A stretch of DNA of 64,000 bases from an uncultured Arsenicibacter sp. (GCF_945952095.1 NZ_CAMFHL010000009.1:10860-74859), one strand, 5' to 3'; positions 42,938 to 51,742 are shown, numbered from the stretch's first letter. Numbers and translations are program-made. Notes: a model not told the origin generated them from the sequence alone.

Positions 42938-43312
42938 TTACCGGAAAAACTGGGCGAAGTGCCAGAGTACGCCTGCCGGATCAATCAGCAGGCATTCATT
43001 ACCCCAGTCGTTGTATTGAGTCGGGACGAGGTGGATATTTTCGTATTTGGTTTCGAGACCGAGTTGCCGGAGGTAGGCCAGGTAATCGTCGGCATTGTCG
43101 ACCTCGATCAGGATCATGGTGTTTTCCACCCATTCCTTGACGTAGTAGTCCTGCAGGTAGAAGCTAACGTCATTAAGGGTGAAGAGCGACATTTTTTCCG
43201 AGATAATATGCTCGTCAAACCCCAGATCGCGGTAGAACGCCCGTGAAACGGCATAGTCTTTCGCACCCACAAAGGCGCGGAGTGATTTTACTGGTTGCTT
43301 TGTCGTATCCAT
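42938..43312 (-). CDS. VOC (glyoxalase/bleomycin-resistance fold) family protein
   Basis: A 124-residue protein with one VOC module pair: RAFVGAKDYAVSRAFYRDLGF at the start and LLIDPAGVLWHFAQ at the end. Motifs for the usual metal ligands are incomplete, so the activity cannot be assigned. It lies 35 bases upstream of the DoxX-peroxidase promoter on the same strand. ATG 43312 is chosen over 43330 by fit to the family start. Confidence 0.85.
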   Translation of the reverse strand: MDTTKQPVKSLRAFVGAKDYAVSRAFYRDLGFDEHIISEKMSLFTLNDVSFYLQDYYVKEWVENTMILIEVDNADDYLAYLRQLGLETKYENIHLVPTQYNDWGNECLLIDPAGVLWHFAQFFR

Positions 43313-43442
43313 TTGTTGCCAAAGATGCAAAAGTTTCGGGAGGTGGGGCGTCGTAGTAGAAATTAATACCGTATTCTAAATCATCCGGCTGAGCCGGAAT
43401 GGCTGACGTTATTTTTAAACCGGTTTCATGCACACATCCCTC

Positions 43443-45341
43443 ATGAAAAAACTCGTATTTCTTGCTACAGCCTTTCTGCTTCCGGCTCTCACCCGGGCGC
43501 AGCTTACCCGTGAACAACGGCTGGAAACAACCGTCATCGGCTGGGACCCGACAAATTACTACGACCGCAATTATAAGCCGAAAACGTCGCCGGTTGATAA
43601 GCAGCGGGAAGGGTATGTGAACAAATTCGCGGAGTGGGTGAAGAAAAGCTACACGCCCGTAGCGGGCCTGGGGGAGTACCAGCGCTACGTCAGAGAATAC
43701 AACTATCAGGTGCTGTTCAGTGTCTGGGATGTCGATTACAACTACCTGAATGCGCAGAAAGGCTTTAAACCAATTGGAGAAACGGGCTTCCCGCGCTTCC
43801 AGGTCGGGGCCAATCTGCTGGCCGGAACCTCGGATATCGCGTTTATGACGTCGCCGGATGCGTGGTATTTTACCATGGAGCCCAAGGGGTTTACCCCGTT
43901 CGGCAGGCAGGATGCCATGAAGGGCCGTAATCCGGACATTGATCCGAACGTGTCACGGTACCTGACGTGGTACAACGAATACACCTGTGCCGTTTACCTG
44001 ACGCCCGGCAATAAACTGCCCCTGATTCCGGTAACGAAGGGCGAGTTTCTGGACCGGGCGCTGGCGTCGATGGATGGCGTGCTGGAAAAAATACGGAAAG
44101 ACGAAACCGAACGCTGGCGCGACCGCCCCGAAAACGTGCCTTCGGTGATGAAGCTGAAAACGGAGGAAGTCGATAAGGTACGGGCCAATATCCGGAGTCT
44201 GCAAGATAAATACCGCAGTCGCCTGAACGAACCGGCCGAAGTAACCAACGCGCAGTTCGACTGGCGGCAGATCACGACCGGCAGCTGGGATGTATTTATA
44301 AACGCCCCCAACTCGTCGTATTATCCGGTGTATAAAATTGGTGCAGAGACCATTGCGAAGATGCGGGGCGCGGAACCGGTCTGGGTCGCCGCTATTTTCC
44401 CGTACCACACCAAAAACGACGGCAATAAAAAGTACGAAGTGTATGCCGCCATGACCCGCAACCTGAATTATGCGTACATCTACAATTACTTTTTTGCCCC
44501 GGACAAGGTAAAAGGCATCGCCTACACCCCCGCTAACGAAGCTGAACTAAATGCGCGGCTTGAGGCTTATGGCAAGCGGAATGCCCATACCGGTAGTGCG
44601 CCGGCTCCATCGGCCGCCTTGCCGGCCAACGTGCATTTTCAGGAAACGTTCAGTAAGGATGCCGTCGGCAGCGAACCTGCTGACTGGTATTATTACCGGA
44701 CAGGCAGCACCCCCTTTGCGGTGGCCAACCTGCCCGGCACCAGCGGCAACTGGTTGAAAATGGGCGTGGGCCGCAGCATTAAACCGATGTATCTGAAAGC
44801 GCCGTTGCCGAAGAACTTTACGCTGGAATATGACGTGGCGACCGATAACGGCTTTTCGGGCCGGACGGGGGGAGCCGTTGAGCTGATGATCACCAGCCGC
44901 CCGCTGTCGGCCAACAATTCGGAAACGAAAAGCAATTTACCGAAAGATGCATTGATCACCGTGCGGGTGGAGGCGGGCAATGAGGCCGATTATGCCAGCA
45001 ACTATCGCGGTTTGCTACGGGTGAAGATCAGCAACACACCGGACGTAAACGAGGAGAATTTTGTCAAGGGCATCACGGCCGAATACCCGCTCAAGACGTT
45101 CACCAACCGGAAAACCAGCGTTCACATCAGCGTTCAGGTGAAAGACGGAGCAGTTTCGGTAATGGTGAACAACAGCATAGTAATCAAGCCTTCAGACTTT
45201 AAGATGACCTACGGAGGGGCTTGTAAGCTATGCGGTGTCGATCCGGCGCAGTCGTTCAGCAACCTGCTCTGGAACAATGTCACCAACGACAGTCAGGCGG
45301 TCGGGGTGTATATCGGGAATGTAAAGGTGATGCGGGAGTAG
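43443..45341 (+). CDS. Large secreted protein of unknown function
   Basis: A 632-residue protein with a signal peptide (MKKLVFLATAFLLPALTRAQ). The first 380 residues show no family I can name; notable patches are WDPTNYYDRNYKP, VLFSVWDVDYNYLNAQKG and VAAIFPYHTKNDGNKKYEVY. After a proline/alanine linker (about 388-404) comes a beta-sandwich (FQETFSKDAVGSEPADWYYY to the end) with the pattern of a LamG/concanavalin-like sugar- or surface-binding domain. It is a lone gene, convergent with the alpha/beta hydrolase (six bases between stops). Confidence 0.8.
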   Translation: MKKLVFLATAFLLPALTRAQLTREQRLETTVIGWDPTNYYDRNYKPKTSPVDKQREGYVNKFAEWVKKSYTPVAGLGEYQRYVREYNYQVLFSVWDVDYNYLNAQKGFKPIGETGFPRFQVGANLLAGTSDIAFMTSPDAWYFTMEPKGFTPFGRQDAMKGRNPDIDPNVSRYLTWYNEYTCAVYLTPGNKLPLIPVTKGEFLDRALASMDGVLEKIRKDETERWRDRPENVPSVMKLKTEEVDKVRANIRSLQDKYRSRLNEPAEVTNAQFDWRQITTGSWDVFINAPNSSYYPVYKIGAETIAKMRGAEPVWVAAIFPYHTKNDGNKKYEVYAAMTRNLNYAYIYNYFFAPDKVKGIAYTPANEAELNARLEAYGKRNAHTGSAPAPSAALPANVHFQETFSKDAVGSEPADWYYYRTGSTPFAVANLPGTSGNWLKMGVGRSIKPMYLKAPLPKNFTLEYDVATDNGFSGRTGGAVELMITSRPLSANNSETKSNLPKDALITVRVEAGNEADYASNYRGLLRVKISNTPDVNEENFVKGITAEYPLKTFTNRKTSVHISVQVKDGAVSVMVNNSIVIKPSDFKMTYGGACKLCGVDPAQSFSNLLWNNVTNDSQAVGVYIGNVKVMRE

Positions 45342-45347
45342 GGGAGT

Positions 45348-46163
45348 TTACTTCCCCCAGCTCTCCGCAATCCGCTCTACCAGCCGGTTGTGCCCGGCTT
45401 TGATGACGCGGACATCGTAGGCCTGTAGATAGCGTGTGAGGGGGCGCATGGCGGAGGGTGGCAATACGCGGTCGAAATGGCCCATGAAAAACCGGACCCG
45501 TATGTTGGCTTTGTTGAGGCGCTCCGCCAGGGGCTTCAGCCCTACCTGCATCTCGCGGAAGCCCAGCCACGACCGGTAGACGCGCTCCCGCTGAATGGGC
45601 GTTGCCAGGGTGCTTTCGGCGAAGCGCAGCAGGCTGCGGTCGAGCAGGCCAAGCCGGGTCAGCAGCAGACCGGCGCGGTGCAGATTGGCCAGGTGGGCCA
45701 GAAAATACCGGAACAGCCACCGCCCCGCCCGCGAATGAATGGCAATCCAGTACCAGGGCGAAATGGTGATGCCATCAGGCGAAAACAGCCACAGCTCATC
45801 GATGCGGCCGGCAAACAGTTCGGTGGTCGTCAGGGCAAAACGGCCGCCCAGGCTGAACCCCGCCACCGAAAACCGGTCGATGCCCTGCTGGTTGATAAAC
45901 GTCATGATCAGTTCTTGCCAGCGTGCTTTGGTCAGGACTTCTCCCTCCGTATATTCGTCGCCAGACAAACACGAACTGTCGCCGTGATAAAATAAATCGA
46001 AGCTGTAGATCGTAAACTCATCACGCAGCACACGGTCGAGCGGGGCAAAGCAGGTGCTACGCTGTCCCATACCGTGGAACGCCAGCAATGCCCGCGGCCC
46101 TGTACCAAACCGCTGGTAGGTAAGCCGGCTGCCCTGATCGGTAAATGTGTGTACGTCATTCAT
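45348..46163 (-). CDS. Alpha/beta hydrolase
   Basis: A 271-residue alpha/beta hydrolase with the oxyanion motif FHGMGQ, the nucleophile elbow AGFSLGG (serine near residue 100), and a cap region (about 135-215). The final histidine is in KAGHNRLVE. The substrate is unknown. ATG 46163 is preferred to 46175, which would run into the start of the divergent maoC-type gene. The two genes share a very short divergent promoter region (11 bases between ATGs), a hint of joint regulation in fatty-acyl metabolism. Confidence 0.88.
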   Translation of the reverse strand: MNDVHTFTDQGSRLTYQRFGTGPRALLAFHGMGQRSTCFAPLDRVLRDEFTIYSFDLFYHGDSSCLSGDEYTEGEVLTKARWQELIMTFINQQGIDRFSVAGFSLGGRFALTTTELFAGRIDELWLFSPDGITISPWYWIAIHSRAGRWLFRYFLAHLANLHRAGLLLTRLGLLDRSLLRFAESTLATPIQRERVYRSWLGFREMQVGLKPLAERLNKANIRVRFFMGHFDRVLPPSAMRPLTRYLQAYDVRVIKAGHNRLVERIAESWGK

Positions 46164-46174
46164 ACTAAACCCCA

Positions 46175-46651
46175 ATGCCTATGCTAACATTTTCAACACT
46201 AACGGATTTCGCGGCCCACGTTGGCAAGCCGCTCGGTGAATCCGACTACCTGACCGTCACGCAGGAGATGGTCAACCAGTTTGCCGATGCCACCGGCGAT
46301 CACCAGTGGATTCACATCGATACGGCGCGGGCAGCCCGTGAATCGCCTTACCGGACCACCATTGCTCACGGCTTTCTGACGCTTTCGCTGGCGCCCAAAC
46401 TTATGGAGACCATCTACCGCGTTGAGTCCGTAAAAATGGGTATTAATTACGGGACCAACAAAGTGCGGTTTACGGGGGCGGTGCCCGTTGGCAGCCGCCT
46501 GCGCTTATCGGCGGTGCTGCAGCATGTGGAGCCGCAACCCGCCGGGGCCGGCACAACCGGTCTCCGGGTGATCACCGACATTGCCTTTCAGCTGGAAGGG
46601 AGTGATAAACCGGCCTGCGTTGCCGAGTGGATTACGTTGCTTTTTGAGTAA
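46175..46651 (+). CDS. MaoC-like (R)-specific enoyl-CoA hydratase
   Basis: A 158-residue hot-dog fold hydratase. The active-site signature is FADATGDHQWIHIDTARA (catalytic D and H) followed by ESPYRTTIAHGFLTLSL. It adds water to 2-enoyl-CoA (or acyl-ACP) to give the (R)-3-hydroxy form. It comes 130 bases before fabG, whose product acts on the same class of intermediates, so a joint role in lipid oxidation or polyhydroxyalkanoate-type flux is likely. Two adjacent ATGs (46175, 46181) are possible starts. Confidence 0.92.
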   Translation: MPMLTFSTLTDFAAHVGKPLGESDYLTVTQEMVNQFADATGDHQWIHIDTARAARESPYRTTIAHGFLTLSLAPKLMETIYRVESVKMGINYGTNKVRFTGAVPVGSRLRLSAVLQHVEPQPAGAGTTGLRVITDIAFQLEGSDKPACVAEWITLLFE

Positions 46652-46656
46652 TGAGT

Positions 46657-46751
46657 TACCACAGAGGACACAGAGGAATAGCACAGAGAACACGGAGCTA
46701 CTTACTATATCGTGTCACTCCGTGCCGGACTTCGTGAAACTCCGTGGTTTA
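46657..46751. repeat. Interspersed repeat, ACCACAGAGG family (copy 1)
   Basis: The left half repeats words such as ACCACAGAGG-ACACAGAGG-AAT-AGCACAGAG, the right half CACTCCGTG-CCGGAC-TTCGTGAAACTCCGTGGT, an imperfect mirrored copy. It fills the space between the maoC-type gene and fabG. Similar patterns are at 58382-58495 and 60994-61061. Confidence 0.65.
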
Positions 46752-46781
46752 TGAGCAAATAACGAATACGAAAATCATAAC

Positions 46782-47519
46782 ATGCGTCTTGAAAATAAAG
46801 TAGCGATTATCACGGGCGGGGCTCGTGGGATTGGCAAGGCCGCTGCCGAAGTATTTACCCGCGAAGGGGCAACGGTCATTATCTGGGATATGCTCGACGA
46901 GGGCGAACAAACGGCCGGAACGCTTCGGGAGGCTGGTTTTCAGGCTGAGTTTGTAAAAATCAGCGTTACGGATGTGCCGGCCCTCGAAGCCGCCGCCCGC
47001 GACGTGGTGGAGCGGTATGGCCGGATTGATATCCTGATCAACAATGCGGGTATTACGCGTGACCGTACGCTCCTGAAAATGTCGCATCTGGAGTGGCAAC
47101 AGGTTATTGATGTGAACCTGACCGGCGTTTTCAACTGCACCAAGGCCATTGTGCCGTACATGGTTGAGCGGGGCTATGGCCGGATTATCTGTACCTCTTC
47201 GGTGGTCGGGATTCACGGTAATTTCGGGCAAACCAACTATTCGGCGACCAAGGCCGGTGTTGTGGCCATGTGCCGTACGTGGGCGAAGGAACTGGGCCCG
47301 AAAGGCATCACGGCCAATGCCGTTGCGCCTGGCTTTATCCGGACCGACATGACCGATGCCATGCCCGAAGAAGCGCGGCAGGGGGTAATCCAGACCATTC
47401 CGGTGAAGCGCATGGGCGAGCCGAACGACATTGCCTGGGCCTATCTTTTTCTGGCCTCCGACGAGGCGTCGTTTGTCAACGGACAGGTGCTGGGTGTCAA
47501 CGGCGGACAAGCCAGTTAA
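46782..47519 (+). CDS. fabG: 3-oxoacyl-[acyl-carrier-protein] reductase-like SDR (FabG family)
   Basis: A 245-residue short-chain dehydrogenase with the nucleotide motif GGARGIGK, NNAG and the catalytic S-Y-K triad (TSSVVG, NYSATKAG). The end YLFLASDEASFVNGQVLGVNGGQ is typical of FabG and of acetoacetyl-CoA reductases. It reduces 3-oxoacyl intermediates with NADPH. Since the next gene is an acyl-CoA dehydrogenase and the previous one a hydratase, a CoA-linked role is possible; ACP- versus CoA-dependence cannot be read. A perfect hairpin closes the gene. Confidence 0.92.
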   Translation: MRLENKVAIITGGARGIGKAAAEVFTREGATVIIWDMLDEGEQTAGTLREAGFQAEFVKISVTDVPALEAAARDVVERYGRIDILINNAGITRDRTLLKMSHLEWQQVIDVNLTGVFNCTKAIVPYMVERGYGRIICTSSVVGIHGNFGQTNYSATKAGVVAMCRTWAKELGPKGITANAVAPGFIRTDMTDAMPEEARQGVIQTIPVKRMGEPNDIAWAYLFLASDEASFVNGQVLGVNGGQAS

Positions 47520-47527
47520 TTTTAATC

Positions 47528-47560
47528 AAAACCGTATGCATGCATACGGTTTTTTCTTAT
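47528..47560 (+). terminator. Terminator after fabG
   Basis: A perfect 26-base palindrome (AAAACCGTATGCA and its mirror, 47528-47553) starting eight bases past the fabG stop, followed by a T-rich run. Confidence 0.85.
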
Positions 47561-47603
47561 TTTTACCACACTTCATATCAATTAAAAACCAAAAGACGTG
47601 CTT

Positions 47604-48773
47604 ATGGCATCGGGAACACTCGAACTGCAGGGATTGAACTTTAATTTAACCGAAGAGCATCTGGCGGTGCAGGAAGCCGCCCGCGATTTTGCGCAGACTG
47701 AATTGCTGCCCGGTGTGATCGAACGGGACAACGAGGCGAAGTTTCCGGCGGAGCAGGTCCGGAAAATGGGAGAATTAGGCTTCCTGGGCATGATGGTCTC
47801 GCCCGAATACGGCGGGGGCGGCATGGATACCGTTTCGTATGTGCTGGCCATGGAGGAGATTTCCAAAGTTGATGCGTCGGCGTCGGTGATTATGTCGGTC
47901 AACAACTCGCTGGTGTGTTGGGGCCTCGAAGCGTTCGGTACGGAAGAGCAGAAACAGAAGTACCTGGTTCCGCTGGCTACCGGCGAACGGATCGGCGCAT
48001 TCTGCCTGTCGGAACCCGAAGCCGGTTCGGATGCGACCTCACAACACACCACGGCTGAGGACAAGGGAGATTATTATTTATTGAACGGTACAAAGAACTG
48101 GATCACCAACGGCAACTCGTCGGGCACGTGTCTGGTCATTGCGCAAACCGATGTTGCGAAGAAGCACCGGGGTATCAACTGCCTGATCGTGGAGAAAGGA
48201 ACGCCGGGCTTTACGGTCGGTAAAAAGGAAGATAAGATGGGTATCCGGTCCTCTGACACGCACTCGCTGATGTTCTCTGACGTGAAGGTGCCGAAAGAAA
48301 ACCGCATCGGTGACGATGGTTTCGGCTTCAAATTCGCGATGTCAACGCTCAACGGCGGCCGGATCGGTATTGCCGCGCAGGCGCTGGGCATTGCGTCGGG
48401 AGCCTACGAACTGGCGCTGAAATACGCACAGGAACGCAAAGCCTTTGGCCGTCAAATTTTTGATCATCAGGCAATTCAGTTCAAACTGGCCGAAATGGCG
48501 ACGAAAATTGAGGCGGCCCGGCTGCTGGTTTTCAAAGCGGCCCGGCTGAAGGATGAGCACAAGGATTATGTACAGGCAGCGGCGATGGCCAAGCTGTATG
48601 CCTCCGAGGTAGCCATGTGGGTAACGACCGAGGCCGTCCAGGTCCACGGCGGTTACGGATACGTAAAAGAGTTCCACGTAGAGCGCCTCATGCGCGATGC
48701 AAAAATCACGCAGATCTATGAGGGTACATCCGAAATACAAAAATTAGTGATTGCCCGGGAGCTTATTCGATAA
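47604..48773 (+). CDS. Acyl-CoA dehydrogenase (short/branched-chain type)
   Basis: A 389-residue flavoprotein that introduces the 2,3 double bond in acyl-CoA. FAD/substrate motifs are seen: AFCLSEPEAGSDA, NGTKNWITNG, and RKAFGRQIFDHQAIQF. The late QVHGGYGYVKEFHVERLMRDAKITQIYEGTSEIQ holds the catalytic glutamate of short-chain and isovaleryl/2-methylacyl enzymes. ATG 47604 is chosen; GTG 47598 just before it is possible. It stands behind the fabG terminator with its own terminator, so it is probably a separate unit. Confidence 0.95.
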   Translation: MASGTLELQGLNFNLTEEHLAVQEAARDFAQTELLPGVIERDNEAKFPAEQVRKMGELGFLGMMVSPEYGGGGMDTVSYVLAMEEISKVDASASVIMSVNNSLVCWGLEAFGTEEQKQKYLVPLATGERIGAFCLSEPEAGSDATSQHTTAEDKGDYYLLNGTKNWITNGNSSGTCLVIAQTDVAKKHRGINCLIVEKGTPGFTVGKKEDKMGIRSSDTHSLMFSDVKVPKENRIGDDGFGFKFAMSTLNGGRIGIAAQALGIASGAYELALKYAQERKAFGRQIFDHQAIQFKLAEMATKIEAARLLVFKAARLKDEHKDYVQAAAMAKLYASEVAMWVTTEAVQVHGGYGYVKEFHVERLMRDAKITQIYEGTSEIQKLVIARELIR

Positions 48774-48809
48774 AGGCTTTCTACGGGAAATTAAACTATT
48801 TTAATGCTA

Positions 48810-48846
48810 AGCGCGTATTTTTCTTAAATACGCGCTATTTTTTTTT
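48810..48846 (+). terminator. Terminator of the acyl-CoA dehydrogenase gene
   Basis: AGCGCGTATTT / AAATACGCGCT arms (48810-48820, 48826-48836) with a five-base loop, followed by A and nine T residues. Confidence 0.88.
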
Positions 48847-48867
48847 ATTATTCGGAAATAATTATAC

Positions 48868-48906
48868 TTGTATTAGTTTTGTACAAATTATTAGTTTTGT
48901 GCAAAT
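48868..48906 (+). promoter_or_regulatory. Promoter with tandem 18-base repeat ahead of the AraC regulator
   Basis: TATTAGTTTTGTACAAAT (48871-48888) is repeated at 48889-48906 with one change. Each copy holds TAGTTTTG, a -7 match; the second (48892-48899) is 21 bases from a TTG at 48868-48870. The duplicated box could be two operator half-sites for the AraC protein or two start points. Confidence 0.55.
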
Positions 48907-48943
48907 TTGAAGCACCAAACTAAGGGGGCAAAACTTTCGGGCT

Positions 48944-49870
48944 ATGGAAGACTACAATAAAATAATTGAATCGCTGGGTGTAAAGTACATCAAATCGCGA
49001 AACATCCGGATTTTGCAGCCGATTACAATCGTCAACTACTATGATGTTGAAAATACCCTGACTATTCTGTACAACGGTGAGGTATCGTTTGGGGAAGAAA
49101 AACAGAAGGTTGAGGTTGGTGATATGCTCTTTATCCCGGGGGGTAAGCACTTAACGGTAACCTATGGCGAAGGCACATCGGTGAAAACCGTGACGAACGA
49201 AGAGTTTATGACTCATCGGGAGCTTTATTTCGAAGCGAACCGGCACCCTGAGCGGATTGGCAACCTGCCAAACTCATTTGCCTACATTTCGTTTGAGGCA
49301 AAAGTGTTTGACTCGGTTAACTTTTTCAACTCACTGGATATTCCGCCGTTTATCATCAAACATGATGAGTCGCTGGCCCGTACCATCAACCAGATTCTGG
49401 CTGAAGACATGCTGGATACGGCCGGTAAGGGACGGATTATCAAAATCAAAACGGAAGAGATCGTTATTGAGGTCATCCGCTACATCCTGAAACACCGGTT
49501 GTTTGTTGAGCAGCTGGTGACCAACAGTACGTATTTCAAAGACCCTCGTCTGATCGACATCTTTGCGTACATCAAGGATAACCTGGGCGGAGACCTTTCC
49601 AATAAAGTACTGGCCAACGTGGCTAACGTATCGGAAGATTACGTAGGGCAGTATTTCAAGATGCTGACCGGTATCAACCCGCAGGATTATATTGAGTACC
49701 AGCGCATGGAAGCGGCGGTTGGCCTGTTGCGGACAACCAAGAAAAGCATCCGCGCGATTGGTGCCGAGGTCGGCTATAAAGACACGGCGTACTTCTGCCG
49801 TCGTTTCAAAATGATGTTCGGTATTCCGGCCGGCAAAATGCGTCGCCGCGAGTCGCTGATGAACGTGTAA
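48944..49870 (+). CDS. AraC family transcriptional regulator
   Basis: A 308-residue regulator: an N-terminal cupin-like ligand domain (TILYNGEVSFGEEKQKVEVGDMLFIPGG) and a C-terminal double helix-turn-helix (about 205-300), with LSNKVLANVANVSEDYVGQYFKMLTGINPQDYI and IRAIGAEVGYKDTAYFCRRFKMMFGIPAGKMRR. It probably binds small ligands and, given tandem repeats at its own promoter, controls itself. It lies between the acyl-CoA dehydrogenase and the thioesterase, both of fatty-acid metabolism, but as a single gene. Confidence 0.93.
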   Translation: MEDYNKIIESLGVKYIKSRNIRILQPITIVNYYDVENTLTILYNGEVSFGEEKQKVEVGDMLFIPGGKHLTVTYGEGTSVKTVTNEEFMTHRELYFEANRHPERIGNLPNSFAYISFEAKVFDSVNFFNSLDIPPFIIKHDESLARTINQILAEDMLDTAGKGRIIKIKTEEIVIEVIRYILKHRLFVEQLVTNSTYFKDPRLIDIFAYIKDNLGGDLSNKVLANVANVSEDYVGQYFKMLTGINPQDYIEYQRMEAAVGLLRTTKKSIRAIGAEVGYKDTAYFCRRFKMMFGIPAGKMRRRESLMNV

Positions 49871-49895
49871 GCTTCAGGAGATATTTCTTTGACAG

Positions 49896-49928
49896 AAAGC
49901 AGCTGCCGGCAACGACAGCTGCTTTTTT
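49896..49928 (+). terminator. Terminator of the AraC gene
   Basis: AAAGCAGCTG / CAGCTGCTTT arms (49896-49905, 49916-49925) with further inner pairing, ending in a run of T residues. Confidence 0.85.
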
Positions 49929-49965
49929 CATGTCCGGCATCAGCAGGTTTCGGGAAACCAACCGC

Positions 49966-49973
49966 TATTTTTG
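49966..49973 (+). promoter_or_regulatory. -7 promoter element directly before the thioesterase gene
   Basis: TATTTTTG at 49966-49973, then CACG and the ATG at 49978. The spacing is the same as before mcrC and implies an almost leaderless transcript; it rules out the in-frame ATG at 49930. Confidence 0.5.
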
Positions 49974-49977
49974 CACG

Positions 49978-50718
49978 ATGAGCTTTATTCAGACAGATAC
50001 GTATCAGGTCCGCAGCTACGAAACCGATGCCAGCGGACGGCTTAGTGTGCCGACGCTCATGAACTGGATGCAGGAGTCCGCCAACCGCAACGCCCTCGAC
50101 TATGGCATCGGCATGGCCGATCTGGCACGGCAGGGGTTCGGCTGGGTACTGATGCGCTTCCGGTTGCAGATCAAGCAATATCCTGTTTACAATGACATCG
50201 TGACGGTAAAAACCTACCCGACATTTGTGGAAAAGTTTTTCATCTACCGCGATTTTCAGGTGCTGGCGGCCGATGGCTCTGTACTGGCCGTGGCCAGCAG
50301 CGTCTGGCTGACATTTGGCATGGAGCGCCGGACGATGGTGCCGCTGCCGCCCTTTATCCGTGCCGTTGACCCGCCGGCCGGTATCGTACCGCAGGAGAAA
50401 TTATCGCTGAAGCTCGATTCGGTGCCGATGGCCGGTTGTGTGACGCAGGAGCAGCCGGTGCGGTTTTACCACCTTGATCAGAATCAGCACACCAACAACG
50501 TCTGTTATGTGCAGTGGCTGCTGGAGTCGGTGGAGGCCGATACACTGCGGCAGCACCGGCTGACGGAACTCGACTTGTTTTACCGTGCCGAAAGCCACTG
50601 GCAGGATACGCTGTTGGTCGGGTCCCGGCGGCTTGAAGAAGGACTGAATTACCGGCACCGCATCGAACAGGCGGATTCGGGAAAAGAGCTGCTGATCGCC
50701 CGGAGCGTGTGGCAATAG
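49978..50718 (+). CDS. Acyl-ACP thioesterase
   Basis: A 246-residue protein with two hot-dog modules, as in plant-like FatA/FatB thioesterases. It starts FIQTDTYQVRSYETDASGRLSVPTLMNWMQESA and the second module has the catalytic pattern VRFYHLDQNQHTNNVCYVQWLLE (D, N and H residues). It releases free fatty acids from acyl-ACP and so shapes chain-length and fatty-acid supply. The promoter four bases before the ATG decides the start. It is separate from the following DUF1338 gene, which has its own promoter element. Confidence 0.88.
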   Translation: MSFIQTDTYQVRSYETDASGRLSVPTLMNWMQESANRNALDYGIGMADLARQGFGWVLMRFRLQIKQYPVYNDIVTVKTYPTFVEKFFIYRDFQVLAADGSVLAVASSVWLTFGMERRTMVPLPPFIRAVDPPAGIVPQEKLSLKLDSVPMAGCVTQEQPVRFYHLDQNQHTNNVCYVQWLLESVEADTLRQHRLTELDLFYRAESHWQDTLLVGSRRLEEGLNYRHRIEQADSGKELLIARSVWQ

Positions 50719-50732
50719 ACCGGCGTGAGTAG

Positions 50733-50740
50733 TAACTTTG
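50733..50740 (+). promoter_or_regulatory. -7 promoter element of the DUF1338/dehydrogenase pair
   Basis: TAACTTTG, 45 bases before the ATG at 50786 and after the thioesterase stop. It would drive the DUF1338 gene and the following dehydrogenase. Confidence 0.5.
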
Positions 50741-50785
50741 TTAACAATCGCGTAATTTCCTATATCACTTACCAATTTGACGAGT

Positions 50786-51697
50786 ATGAGCACTTCATCA
50801 AACAACATAGAAACCCTCGACGGCGTCATGAACGGCCTGATGAGCCGCTATCGGGAACGTGTGCCCGATGTAAACGGAATCATCGATGCCATGATTGCTG
50901 ACGGCGTCATTGCCTCGGCCGGCGATATTGAAAACGACCATATTGCGTTCCGGACCATGGGCGTGCCGAATCTGGGCATCGCTTCGTTCGAGAAAATATT
51001 TCTGCACTATGGCTACCAGAAGCGCGACGAGTACAACTTTATCGAGAAGAAACTGACCGCGTACTGGTTCAGCCCGCCGGAACCGCGTTTTCCGCGCATT
51101 TTCGTGAGTGAACTACGGGTGCATGAGCTGTCGGAAACGGCGCAGCAGATCATCCGCAACTACACGGATCAGGTCACGAGTGACCCTGTTGATGCCCTTG
51201 ACCTCGACGATGCGCAGGCTGTCGATGCCTTCCTGCACCAACCCCTTTGGGAAACCCCGACCCTGGCTGATTACCAGACCCTGCTGGCCGAAAGCGAGTA
51301 TGCAGCGTGGGTAATCTATAACCGCTATTACCTGAATCACTTCACCATCAGCGTGCACAACCTGAAGGCCGGATACAACACCATTGGCGAGTACGTGGCC
51401 TTCCTGGAGCGGCATGGCTTTAAGCTGAACACGGCCGGCGGCAAGGTAAAAATCAGTCCGGACGGTGATTTGCGGCAGTCGTCGACGGTGGCGCAGATGA
51501 TTAATGCGGACTTTGCCGGTGGCGACACCTACCGCATTGCCGGTTCCTACGTCGAATTTGCCGAGCGGCTGGTATTGCCGCAGTTCCGGAACCTGTCGCC
51601 GGAATCCGTTACGCGCGCGCACCGCCGTGAGGGCTTCGAGACGGGCAATGCCGATAAGATTTTCGAAAGTACCTTTACTTCCCAGACCGGGAAATAA
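50786..51697 (+). CDS. DUF1338 family protein, probable 2-oxoadipate dioxygenase/decarboxylase
   Basis: A 303-residue DUF1338 protein. In Pseudomonas putida, HglS of this family is an Fe(II) enzyme that turns 2-oxoadipate into 2-hydroxyglutarate in lysine breakdown. Family landmarks are seen: NDHIAFRTMG (a histidine early in the chain, near residue 50), YWFSPPEPRFPRIFVSEL, NHFTISVH (histidine near 190) and the GSYVEFAERL stretch with a glutamate late on, together a plausible His-His-Glu iron site. The next gene is a 2-hydroxyglutarate-type dehydrogenase, which fits. TTG 50777 is an alternative start. Confidence 0.85.
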   Translation: MSTSSNNIETLDGVMNGLMSRYRERVPDVNGIIDAMIADGVIASAGDIENDHIAFRTMGVPNLGIASFEKIFLHYGYQKRDEYNFIEKKLTAYWFSPPEPRFPRIFVSELRVHELSETAQQIIRNYTDQVTSDPVDALDLDDAQAVDAFLHQPLWETPTLADYQTLLAESEYAAWVIYNRYYLNHFTISVHNLKAGYNTIGEYVAFLERHGFKLNTAGGKVKISPDGDLRQSSTVAQMINADFAGGDTYRIAGSYVEFAERLVLPQFRNLSPESVTRAHRREGFETGNADKIFESTFTSQTGK

Positions 51698-51742
51698 CCT
51701 ACGCGACCGGCTCCGGCTGGTCGCCTGACCTGACTCAACTGC

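Noticed and set aside
46749..47510. Minus-strand frame of 253 residues opposite fabG
   Set aside because: Covers fabG almost exactly and has no family features; fabG has all SDR motifs.
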